DNA of 35,391 nucleotides from NCBI GenBank assembly GCA_002722845.1, contig PBND01000053.1:1-35391 (forward strand). The letters run 5' to 3'. This DNA is from Myxococcales bacterium (GTDB lineage: Bacteria > Myxococcota > UBA4151). The notes beneath the pieces were generated by a model that was not told the DNA's origin, did not search any database, and saw only the letters and a list, made by a program, of their open reading frames with translations. Position numbers and translations under genes: made by a program. Of this stretch, positions 8,105-15,789 are shown piece by piece; the first letter of the stretch is position 1, and the number at the start of each line of letters is the position of its first letter.

Positions 8105-9777
8105 GCTTGTCTGCTGTGGTCGAGGTGCTCAAGAAGCAAACCGATGCAGAGCACGCGACCGAGGTCACCGAGGCGCAGCCGCTGCGCATCCATGGTCTCA
8201 GCCAAAATTCCAGCTTCGATACACCGGGTCACAAGTCCTTCTGCCGTCTTCGACTGTCGAATCAGGCTGCGGGTCTCGGCATGATCTGGGCTGTCATGGA
8301 GGAAGGCTTTACCAAGAAACCGGGTACTCAACTTATTGGCCAAGCGCAGGGAGAGGTCGGCCACATAGCGAGGTGGATCGAGGAGCAAAGCCTCCCGAGA
8401 CCAAGCTGTGCTGACTCGGTTCGTGCTTGGGCATCGGGCCATCCCAGGATGAATCTTTGTGATCCACTGCCGGTGAAACCGGCGCCCCAAGCGCTGCCTT
8501 ATCGGCAACTGATAGGCCAGCGATGCCAAATCCCAGTCCAGCAGCGGGGCGGTAACAGGCAAACAATTCATGGTCGTGCTGGTCAGGCTTCGCCCCGCCA
8601 GAATCGGCATTCGCTGCAGGGTGAAGGTGCAATCATAAGTCTGGGTGTTGGTCTCTCGCCGGCAGAACTCGAGGGCATCCAAGCGCCGAGCACGGAGTTG
8701 GCGGCTGGCCATGGCGGCTTCTGAACTGAGGTGCCCCTGCGGGACTGGGCTCGCACACATGCGCAGATCATAGAGCCGGCCGAGCCGGCTTGTCTTGCTG
8801 CCGTAGCGCGGGAAATCCTGCAGCCACCAGTAATCATTAAAATTCTCACCGCCGGCCCCACTGACAGCCACGGTCACGCCACGGTCACGTTTGGCCGCCT
8901 GCCATTGATGAATTCGGTGGTAAGGGATGAGGTCGCCGTGGCCATCGAGATAGTGAAACAGTCCAGTGAGAGCCGTCTCAACACCCTGGGGCGTATGCAT
9001 GTGTACCGCCAGAGGCTTACCCATCGCTTTGGCAACCTCCTGAGCCAGATGAACATCTTGATTCTCCGGTCGCCCAGAAAGGCTGACTTCAAAGTCGAGA
9101 CCACAATCGTGCAAGAGGGCAGCGACCAAGCGGGAGTCGAATCCGCCGGTCAAATCCACACTCACAGTCTCTGTGGCCAAGCTGGCGGCAAGCCCCTCGA
9201 AGTAGTCTCTGAGGCCAATCGGAACGGGCTCTTCCAGCCCCCCCAAGCCCTTGTCGAGACGCTCTAATCCGCGATCAGTCCAGCAGAGGAGCTCTTCGTG
9301 GCCGAGATGGGTAATGCCCTGGGTTAGGGTCCGTCGCTCGCCGACATGGCCCAGGTTCAAGAACTCCACAGCCCCAACCAAATCGAGGTCCTTTGCTCCC
9401 TGTCCCAGATGGTCGACGAGGGATAGATAATCACCACTGAGGGTCTCGCCGGCCACACAGGCTTTGAACATGCCCGCGTGGTCGATAAACGCGCAGCGAT
9501 GACCAGATTCGATGTCTTCTAAAACCAATAGGTACTGACCACGCAGTCGTCGGCCAGGACCTCCAAAAGCCGCCTGGACCCGGTCCACGAAGTTGCCGGT
9601 CTGAGTGGCGAGCGCGTGCAGGTAGCGGGTGACTGTGGCTTGGCCCGGCGCCACGCCCAGTTCGAAGATGAAGCCCAGCCAGCGGGCCCGTAGCCCGGCC
9701 GCTTCCACGCTGCCGGATCGGAGGCTCCCCTCGACTTCGGGAAGAGGTGTACCTGGGCTAAAGATCCTCACTGCCAT
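8101..9777 (-). CDS. Asparagine-synthase-like protein with degenerate glutaminase domain
   Basis: The product is 558 residues. The C-terminal half is an asparagine-synthase ATP-pyrophosphatase domain: PP-loop TGGFDSR (210-216, a variant of SGGxDS) and VSGAGGENFNDYWW (306 onward, the counterpart of the GDGGDE region). The N-terminal 200 residues keep class II amidotransferase features (LRGQYLLVLEDIESGHRCAF, then FLNLGHVGERRTL) but begin MAVRIF. The catalytic Cys2 needed to release ammonia from glutamine is therefore absent. Within a polysaccharide cluster that also has a nucleotide-sugar 6-dehydrogenase, amidation of a uronic acid is a reasonable guess; another acyl-adenylate reaction is equally possible. 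The start overlaps the end of the upstream membrane-protein gene by 20 bp, indicating an operon. Confidence 0.75.
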   Translation of the reverse strand: MAVRIFSPGTPLPEVEGSLRSGSVEAAGLRARWLGFIFELGVAPGQATVTRYLHALATQTGNFVDRVQAAFGGPGRRLRGQYLLVLEDIESGHRCAFIDHAGMFKACVAGETLSGDYLSLVDHLGQGAKDLDLVGAVEFLNLGHVGERRTLTQGITHLGHEELLCWTDRGLERLDKGLGGLEEPVPIGLRDYFEGLAASLATETVSVDLTGGFDSRLVAALLHDCGLDFEVSLSGRPENQDVHLAQEVAKAMGKPLAVHMHTPQGVETALTGLFHYLDGHGDLIPYHRIHQWQAAKRDRGVTVAVSGAGGENFNDYWWLQDFPRYGSKTSRLGRLYDLRMCASPVPQGHLSSEAAMASRQLRARRLDALEFCRRETNTQTYDCTFTLQRMPILAGRSLTSTTMNCLPVTAPLLDWDLASLAYQLPIRQRLGRRFHRQWITKIHPGMARCPSTNRVSTAWSREALLLDPPRYVADLSLRLANKLSTRFLGKAFLHDSPDHAETRSLIRQSKTAEGLVTRCIEAGILAETMDAQRLRLGDLGRVLCIGLLLEHLDHSRQA

Positions 9778-10816
9778 CGTCCAAGTCAGCCAATACCGCC
9801 GCCTCTATCGGCACGAGACCGTCGACCACATAGGCCCGGTAACGGCTGGCTTGGGCGTAAAACTGATTCATGGTTGTGATGCAGCGAGCGAAGCCCTTCA
9901 AGTGGACGAGGAAGTAGCGCAATGCCACCAAGTAGATGGCGATGCGTCCCCACCCGGTGTGGCTGGTGATCGTTTGATAACCCACACCGACCACCAAGGC
10001 AGCGATCGCCACACTCATGATGAGGTTCACCACGAGATCGGAATGAATCGCTGCGCCTAACCGGCCCATGTATGCATCCATCCAGCCGTCACTGGCTGGC
10101 CGGGGCGTCTCCCGCTCATCGCCGCCCTCATCGAGGGTTTGGCGAAGTTGGTCTTTCAACTCCACGGAGCAACTGGGCGCCCGCTGGTCCACTTGGTTCG
10201 ACAAAGCGCTCGAAACCTTATTACCACGGTAGATGAACGGGAGGGCCAGAAACATGACCAAGATGAGCGCAATGGTCAGGGGCCAATCGGTCACCATGAG
10301 TGTCACCAAGGCGACAGATGCCGTCACCCCGGGCACAACAGCTCCGATGAGGGCACCGTAATATCGACTACAATACAGACCATCCCGCCGAATCAGCATA
10401 AACAAGGCCCGGACTTGCTGCTCTCGATCTTCCAACTGCGGCGGCGCTCCCCGCTCGTGCAGCAGTCCAAACAAGCGATCCATACAGAACTCATAATACC
10501 GGCGGCGCAGATTGAGGATCAGCTTCTGCCCCCACCATGTCATGAGGGAAGAGACCAAAAGGAGCAGTCCGGCCCCAGCGCCCACCGCATAAAGAAGTGT
10601 CGTCGACGATTGGGGCAGGTAACTCTCGCCGAGCAGTTGCACGGGCTGGTTGGTCTCGAGGCGACGGGCATAGAGCAAAGCTAAGGTCACGGCAGCCACC
10701 TGAACAGCCATGCCACCGAAGTTCAGCCCGGTCCCGAGGATATTGGCGACGGGATAACGGAGCAGGGTGTCTCGAGCCATCCAGGTCGAGACTTTACGGT
10801 AGCCGGTCAAACGCAT
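9758..10816 (-). CDS. ABC-exporter-like transmembrane protein lacking an ATPase domain
   Basis: The product is 352 residues with about six hydrophobic segments, near residues 22-50, 70-95, 150-175, 178-200, 255-285 and 295-315. Spacing and cytoplasmic loops (for example LILNLRRRYYEFCMDRLFGLLHERG) resemble the transmembrane domain of type IV ABC exporters. No Walker A, signature or Walker B motif follows. The chain simply ends after the sixth segment, and no ATPase gene lies nearby. It starts on the TGATG overlap with the glycosyltransferase stop and overlaps the asparagine-synthase-like gene by 20 bp. It could export or hold a polysaccharide intermediate, or have become a scaffold. The assignment rests on topology and loop character, so it is tentative. 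Confidence 0.5.
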   Translation of the reverse strand: MRLTGYRKVSTWMARDTLLRYPVANILGTGLNFGGMAVQVAAVTLALLYARRLETNQPVQLLGESYLPQSSTTLLYAVGAGAGLLLLVSSLMTWWGQKLILNLRRRYYEFCMDRLFGLLHERGAPPQLEDREQQVRALFMLIRRDGLYCSRYYGALIGAVVPGVTASVALVTLMVTDWPLTIALILVMFLALPFIYRGNKVSSALSNQVDQRAPSCSVELKDQLRQTLDEGGDERETPRPASDGWMDAYMGRLGAAIHSDLVVNLIMSVAIAALVVGVGYQTITSHTGWGRIAIYLVALRYFLVHLKGFARCITTMNQFYAQASRYRAYVVDGLVPIEAAVLADLDDGSEDL

Positions 10817-12486
10817 CAGTTCGCTGCTTCCTTGGTGGAGAATTGCACAGGAGGCACCGGGCCGACCCCGTCCCCCAGCAAGCCCTTCATAGCTTGACGG
10901 TAGCGAAACTCTTCATGTTCCCAGTTGAGCTCCTTGGCAGCCTCCAAGCAGTTTGCCGCGGCCTTGGCATGGACATCCTCATCCATGACAAAGCCTTCGA
11001 CAGCACGTGCGATCCCCGCTGGATCCGTTTCATCAAAAAGGACACCCACCTTGTAGTTGTCCGCGATCATCCGCTTTTCTGCATGATCGCTCATCGCCAC
11101 CGGAACCCCAGCCATCAGCGAATGAAAGATCTTGTTTGATGCCTCGAAGAAGTAGCTCAAGCAGACGTTCTGCGTCGGAACGACGCTCACTCGGGCACTG
11201 GCAACGACGGCGATCACCTGATCCATGGGCACCGCATCCTTGAAGAAGACCCGTTCGTTCAAAACCCCAAGTTCGCGGGCCCGGGTGGTCAACCCTTCGA
11301 GATAGGCTTCCTGGAAGGCATAGCCCATGATCACGTAGGCCATGTGTTTCAGATGGGCGGCGGAATCGATCAGTTGCTCAATGCCACGGTTGATCGTGAT
11401 CGCGCCGGCATAGATCCCGATCGGCGTTCCTTCCGGAATCCCCAGCTCTCGTTGCCACCGCTCAGAGGGTGTCGACGGCGGCTCGAAAGGCTGAACGTTG
11501 CGGATCAAACGGACGTCCGGGTGGTCGTAGCGCTCGGCTAACCAGTCACAAATTCCCTGGGCGACGCTGAATGCGAGGTCCACTCGCTTCATGCAGCGAC
11601 GCTCCACCCGACTCCAGAAGAACCGGTCGATGCTCCGGCTACGATTGCCGATGTTGCGCTCAAGGTACAACTCGTGGCTGTCATAAACCAGTGGCACCTC
11701 ACACATTCGCTTCACGATGACACCGGCCAAGAGGGTGTTGAGGTCGTGGGAGAGGATCAACGTCGGGCGCAGCGAAATGGCCTTACGAGCCAGATCCAAT
11801 CCGGCCAGGTTCACGATGATGGCCGGATGAAAGAGCTTCAGGATGAGACGCCGACCAAATTTCCGGGCGTGTCGCATGGTCAATCGGTTTCGGACCCTCC
11901 AGCGGCGAAACCCCCGACGAGCGAGTCGAAAACGACGTAGGCTCAAAACCGTTGGCCGATAGAGCAGATACCAGCCGCACCAACGAATGATCACTGCAAT
12001 CCAGGCAAGCCCACGGGGCCAGGCTTCCGGTGCCGTCCACGAAGGCCAGCGTCTTGGGCGCTTCGATACCAGCCAGCGAAACCCCCGATAGGGGGCGCTA
12101 ATCGGCCACAAGATCCACCGGATGATACGCCGGAGCCTTCCGGGCCCGGCGACCACGGCCGCGGGCTGAGGAGGCTTGCGGTTGAGCAAGCGGCGCATCA
12201 GCGCGGTGCTCGGCCAGTAGACGAGGAAGAGCAACAGGCGAACCAAAGCAAATGGGCTTGGCGAGACTCGATGGACCCGGATCCCATCCTGGGTCTCTTC
12301 CCGCGGAAGGTCCCCCTTGTGAATGCAGACCACATCCACCTCGCAGCCCCACTCCAACAAACTCCGGCACTGCTTGTAGACCCGAGTGTCGTGCTGAAAG
12401 GTGTTGAAGACCGTCATGACCACACGGGGTGGACTCGCCGTCCCGGTGGACGGTGGTGCCCCTGGCGATGACTCCTGTTTAGGCAT
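10816..12486 (-). CDS. GT4-type glycosyltransferase with Arg-rich insertion
   Basis: The product is 556 residues from ATG 12486. The N-terminal Rossmann half shows VVMTVFNTFQHDTRVYKQC. The C-terminal donor-binding half shows GIPEGTPIGIYAGAITINRG, then EASNKIFHSLMAGVPVAMSD with the family's Glu/Lys near the sugar-nucleotide site, and GVLFDETDPAGIARAVEGF. Between them, from about residue 85 to 235, is a long Arg- and Trp-rich, partly hydrophobic insertion that probably binds the membrane surface. The role inferred is transfer of a sugar onto a lipid-linked glycan; donor and acceptor are unknown. An ATG at 12540 would lengthen the protein by 18 residues but overlaps the upstream gene by 62 bp; 12486 overlaps it by only 8. 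The stop overlaps the next start (TGATG). Confidence 0.85.
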   Translation of the reverse strand: MPKQESSPGAPPSTGTASPPRVVMTVFNTFQHDTRVYKQCRSLLEWGCEVDVVCIHKGDLPREETQDGIRVHRVSPSPFALVRLLLFLVYWPSTALMRRLLNRKPPQPAAVVAGPGRLRRIIRWILWPISAPYRGFRWLVSKRPRRWPSWTAPEAWPRGLAWIAVIIRWCGWYLLYRPTVLSLRRFRLARRGFRRWRVRNRLTMRHARKFGRRLILKLFHPAIIVNLAGLDLARKAISLRPTLILSHDLNTLLAGVIVKRMCEVPLVYDSHELYLERNIGNRSRSIDRFFWSRVERRCMKRVDLAFSVAQGICDWLAERYDHPDVRLIRNVQPFEPPSTPSERWQRELGIPEGTPIGIYAGAITINRGIEQLIDSAAHLKHMAYVIMGYAFQEAYLEGLTTRARELGVLNERVFFKDAVPMDQVIAVVASARVSVVPTQNVCLSYFFEASNKIFHSLMAGVPVAMSDHAEKRMIADNYKVGVLFDETDPAGIARAVEGFVMDEDVHAKAAANCLEAAKELNWEHEEFRYRQAMKGLLGDGVGPVPPVQFSTKEAAN

Positions 12487-13786
12487 GAACCAACCGGGCT
12501 CGCCCTTGGACCTGCGCACCCAACTGAGCCCGGACAGCATTACGGGTATCGACGACGAGTCGAGCCTGGTCGATCACCTGCTGGTAATCGACTTCGTCAT
12601 GGTCTGTTGCGATGAGCACCGCGTCGGACTCGGCGAGCAGCGCGTCGGTCAATGGGCGCGAGCCGCCCAAGGCGAGGTCATGTTTCCGCATCTGGGGAAG
12701 GGAGGGCACGAAGGGGTCGTGGTACCGCACATCAGCACCGGCATTGAGCAGCAACTCAATCAAGTCCAGCGAGGGGCTTTCCCGCATGTCCTCAACGCCC
12801 TTCTTGTAAGCCACACCGAGCACGAGCACTTTCGCACCGGTCAGCGCCTTTCGGTCCTCACTCAAGGCCTCTCGCAAACGGTCGATCACGTATTGGGGCA
12901 TGCCTCTGTTCACCTCGCCTGCCAGCTCGATGAAGCGGGTGTTGATACCGTACTCCTTCGCCTTCCAGGTGAGATAGAACGGGTCGACGGGAATACAATG
13001 CCCGCCGATCCCAGGCCCCGGCGTAAACTTCATGAAGCCGAAGGGCTTGGTGCCGGCCGCATCGATGACCTTCCAGACATCCACGTCCATCCGATCACAA
13101 AGCACCTTCATTTCGTTCACGAGTGCGATGTTGACGGCCCGGAAGATATTCTCGAACAGCTTGGCCAACTCGGCGATTTCCATGCTGTCCACGGGAATGA
13201 CGAGATCGAGGGCCTTCTTGTACAATGTCACGGCCCGCGCAGTCACGGCTGGGCTCTGCCCCCCCACCAGTTTCGGAATCGTCTGGGTCTCGAAGTCGAT
13301 ATTGCCCGGGTCTTCACGCTCAGGGGAGTAAGCGATCTCGATGCCCTCGCCGACGGTGTGCTCGCTCTCTTGTTCGAGGATAGGAATCATCACCTCTCGG
13401 CAGGTGCCAGGATAGGTCGTCGACTCAAGGATAACGAGGGTTCCGGCCTTTAAATGGGGGCCGATGGCTCGGCATGTGGCTTCCACATAGCTCAAGTCCG
13501 GGTCCCGGTGGGCGCTCAGCGGCGTGGGAACAGCGATGATCACCGCGTCCACCTCAGCACAGCGGCTGAAGTCCAACGTGGCTTCGAAACGGCCGGTGGC
13601 GACAGCGGCAGCGATCTGCTCATCTGGGATGTGCCCCAGGTACGAGGCACCGGCGTTCAGGGCCGACACCTTCTCTTCGTCGATGTCTAGGCCAAGGACG
13701 CTGCAGCCCCCCCGAATGAAACTTAAGGCCAATGGCAAGCCTACATAGCCCATGCCAACGATCAGGACACGTTCGTCGTTTGCCAC
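12479..13786 (-). CDS. Nucleotide-sugar 6-dehydrogenase (UDP-HexNAc dehydrogenase type)
   Basis: NAD-dependent four-electron oxidation of a UDP-sugar to the uronic acid in the cytoplasm. The 435-residue product has the NAD fold VLIVGMGYVGLPLA (GxGxxG 11-16), ESTTYPGTCREV, YSPEREDPGN, and the catalytic cysteine in PGPGIGGHCIPVDPFYL (Cys264). The KPFGFMKFTPGPGIGGHC block is closer to the UDP-N-acetylglucosamine/mannosamine dehydrogenases (WbpA, WecC, TviB) than to UDP-glucose dehydrogenase, but the exact substrate cannot be fixed by eye. I chose GTG 13786 because a strong GGAGGGGG site lies 7 nt upstream and the NAD fold begins just after; an in-frame ATG at 13900 would add an unrelated stretch. 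It is the first gene of the minus-strand polysaccharide operon, with its leader folded as described separately. Confidence 0.92.
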   Translation of the reverse strand: MANDERVLIVGMGYVGLPLALSFIRGGCSVLGLDIDEEKVSALNAGASYLGHIPDEQIAAAVATGRFEATLDFSRCAEVDAVIIAVPTPLSAHRDPDLSYVEATCRAIGPHLKAGTLVILESTTYPGTCREVMIPILEQESEHTVGEGIEIAYSPEREDPGNIDFETQTIPKLVGGQSPAVTARAVTLYKKALDLVIPVDSMEIAELAKLFENIFRAVNIALVNEMKVLCDRMDVDVWKVIDAAGTKPFGFMKFTPGPGIGGHCIPVDPFYLTWKAKEYGINTRFIELAGEVNRGMPQYVIDRLREALSEDRKALTGAKVLVLGVAYKKGVEDMRESPSLDLIELLLNAGADVRYHDPFVPSLPQMRKHDLALGGSRPLTDALLAESDAVLIATDHDEVDYQQVIDQARLVVDTRNAVRAQLGAQVQGRARLVHA

Positions 13787-13815
13787 GGAATTTCCCCCTC
13801 CCTCAGCGGAGGGGG
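13784..13815 (-). promoter_or_regulatory. Leader hairpin that encloses the ribosome binding site of the sugar dehydrogenase
   Basis: On the plus strand CCCCCTCC (13794-13801) and GGAGGGGG (13808-13815) form a perfect 8-bp inverted repeat with a 6-nt loop. In the minus-strand transcript the 3' arm of the stem is GGAGGGGG, the Shine-Dalgarno itself, 7 nt before GTG 13786. The stem is all G-C except one A-U pair. This would occlude ribosome entry unless opened. The structure is seen directly; the regulatory role is inferred. Confidence 0.6.
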
Positions 13816-13899
13816 CTTTTAGGGGAGAGCAGGGCCAAATTAAAGGACGAATCCTGGGATCTTGCTGAGCCGGCTCCGGACCTCCATGATCAGCCAACA

Positions 13900-15098
13900 A
13901 TGAAGCCTGCTTTTCTATCCCTCAGCTTGATCGGATTGGGTGCCCATTCGGCGTCGCCCTCATCCAATTGGGCTTCTTTGCAACGCTGGCTCTCATCGCC
14001 GTCAAAGCCCATCGAGAGCGCATGGATCGGTCCCTCCTGTGGCTGATTCTCGCCTTCGGGCTGCTGGCTCTGGGCCACAGCCTCTTTGGGCGGCAGCCGG
14101 CGGCCGAAGCCGACTACCTGTTTCGCTGGCGTTATCTCCTGTTGCTGCCCTTCGTCCCCGCCATGCTGGATGCGGACGAGTCGAAGCGCCTGCTGTCCGG
14201 TCTCCTCGTCTTGACCGGCCTGTCGGGTTTGTACGGAATCGCTCAGGTCCTAACCGACTCACCAGGCTGGCTAGGCTTCTTGCATCCAGAGGGTACGGTG
14301 AGACCCCTCTGGCGCTATGTCTGGAGCCCGGAACAGAACCAATGGGTCCGAGATGGTCTTAAGGCCACTGGCACCATCCACAACATTGCAGCCTTCGCCC
14401 ATGGAACCGTATTGATCCTCCTTTGGCCCCTGGCCAGTGGTCTACTCGACGCCAAGCGGGTCCGCCCCTGGCAGGTCCTTGCGGCGCTCCTCGCCTTGGC
14501 CGGACTCACCCTCAGTGGTGCGCGGGCAGCTTGGCTGGGCCTTGGCGGGGGGCTCCTGATTCTCGTCTGTTGCCGTTGGCGCCCACTTTGGATTCGTAGC
14601 CTCAGCCTCGTTCTCGCTGCTTTCATCGGCACCATGGGCCTCGGCCTGGTTGCGTCGCCATCGCTGCAAAAGGCAGCTGGCTCATTGACCGGCCGGGCCC
14701 AGATCTGGTCCCACTGCCTTGAAACAACAGGGGATACCTTACCCAAGGGCCTGGGGTTTGGTGGTCACGCCCAGTACGCCGAGCAGGTCTATTCGCAGAC
14801 GCCAGAACTTGCGGGAAAGGTCGAGACTTGGTGCCACCACTTGCCCTTGAGCTTGGCCGTAGAAGCCCCCCTCACCTTGATCCCGGCCCTCCTCCTGATG
14901 GTCTTTCTCATCCTGACCCTGACCCGCGACCCGCCCGGCCCTCTCCAAGGTTACGCCCTGGCCTGCGTGATCGCTTTTTGGGGGATCGCCCAACTCCACG
15001 ACCCCCACTTCCAACGGGAGTTCTTCCCCCTTGCCATGCTTGTCATCGGCTGCGGTCTCAGGCCTAAGGAGGGCAGCGATGACACCGACGCCAGCTGA
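13900..15098 (+). CDS. O-antigen ligase/polymerase-like membrane protein, probable frameshift near the start
   Basis: The long frame from TTG 13968 encodes 376 residues with about ten hydrophobic segments, LTLSGARAAWLGLGGGLLIL (the small-residue/Arg motif of the Wzy/WaaL family) and a large periplasmic loop (GLGFGGHAQYAEQVYSQTPE) before the last helices. Such proteins polymerise or ligate lipid-linked glycans at the periplasmic face. TTG 13968 falls inside a hydrophobic helix and has no ribosome binding site. An ATG at 13900 in another frame encodes MKPAFLSLSLIGLG, and joining it near 13940 to CPFGVALIQLGFF in the main frame gives one continuous, plausible N-terminal segment. A one-base indel there, real or from assembly, would explain this. 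The methyltransferase gene overlaps its end by 20 bp. Confidence 0.75.
15066..15081 (+). promoter_or_regulatory. Ribosome binding site of the methyltransferase
   Basis: AAGGAGGG at 15066-15073 precedes ATG 15079 by 5 nt, inside the end of the preceding gene. It decides between this start and an in-frame ATG at 15031 that would give an extra 16 residues unlike the family. Confidence 0.8.
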
Positions 15099-15789
15099 AC
15101 TCTATCGAGCGCTGCACCGGGGCAGTCCTGGTGATCTGAGCTTCTATCGCCAGGCCTGTGAGGGGGCGGAACACATCCTTGAGTTGGGTTGTGGCTACGG
15201 CCGCCTGGTCCAGGCCTTGGCCCAACCCGGCCGCCAAATCATCGGCTTAGATCAGGACGAAGACCTGCTCAAGCTGGCTGCCCGAACCGAAAGCAACCAG
15301 GCCGAGCTGCGATGGGTCTGTGGCGACATGTGTGCGTTGGACTTGGAGGAACGCTTCGACCGGATCCTGCTGGCTTTCAACACCTTCTACTGTGTCCCTC
15401 AGGAGCAGAAGCGCCCGTTACTTGAGTCGATCTATCGCCATCTTCGCCCCGGCGGGCACTTCATCATGGACGCCTATTCGGTCTCCCAGAGCGAATTCTC
15501 GGGCATCGAGCAATTCTGTCCCCCTGAACCCATCGTGACCCTGAGCCTAGAAGCGGGGGTCATCGATGTCTTCGAGGACAGCCAAGAAGACTACGACCGG
15601 AAGACGATCCAGGTGACCTATGGCTTCTACGCAGGCCAACTGAAGGTGGGTAGCCAGTCCATTCAGCATGCCTACTGGTACGATCACGAGTTCCAGCCCG
15701 CATTAAAGGACTGTGGCTTTGAATCGGTGGCCCAAACCCTTGGCTTTGGCGCCGAACTCACTCAGGTCGTCATCACCGCCCGGCGGTGA
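15079..15789 (+). CDS. Class I SAM-dependent methyltransferase
   Basis: The product is 236 residues. Motif I is ILELGCGYGRLVQAL, followed by the acidic end of beta-2 in IIGLDQDEDLL and CGDMCALDL. Motif post-I/II is FDRILLAFNTFYCVP, and LRPGGHFIMDAYS is the usual strand 5 region. This is the small-molecule type, likely methylating a sugar or glycan intermediate given its position between a ligase-like and a flippase gene; the substrate is not deducible. Translation probably couples to the upstream gene (20-bp overlap). Its last 28 bp overlap the convergent flippase gene. Confidence 0.85.
   Translation: MTPTPAELYRALHRGSPGDLSFYRQACEGAEHILELGCGYGRLVQALAQPGRQIIGLDQDEDLLKLAARTESNQAELRWVCGDMCALDLEERFDRILLAFNTFYCVPQEQKRPLLESIYRHLRPGGHFIMDAYSVSQSEFSGIEQFCPPEPIVTLSLEAGVIDVFEDSQEDYDRKTIQVTYGFYAGQLKVGSQSIQHAYWYDHEFQPALKDCGFESVAQTLGFGAELTQVVITARR

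Noticed and set aside
8101..10816. Asparagine-synthase-like plus ABC-like membrane protein as a lasso-peptide or other RiPP cluster
   Set aside because: No precursor peptide, recognition element or transglutaminase-like protease is seen, the ABC ATPase is missing, and the operon partners are a glycosyltransferase and a sugar dehydrogenase.
12401..13453. Long plus-strand reading frame opposite the sugar dehydrogenase
   Set aside because: It is a GC-driven shadow of a well-conserved gene with no family motif; similar shadows lie opposite pckA (27275-28252), the Cys-rich lipoprotein (22338-23270) and the repeat block (31912-32565).
13794..13820. Hairpin followed by CTTTT as an intrinsic terminator on the plus strand
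   Set aside because: No plus-strand gene ends upstream of it, and on the minus strand the 3' arm is the ribosome binding site; a translational role fits better.
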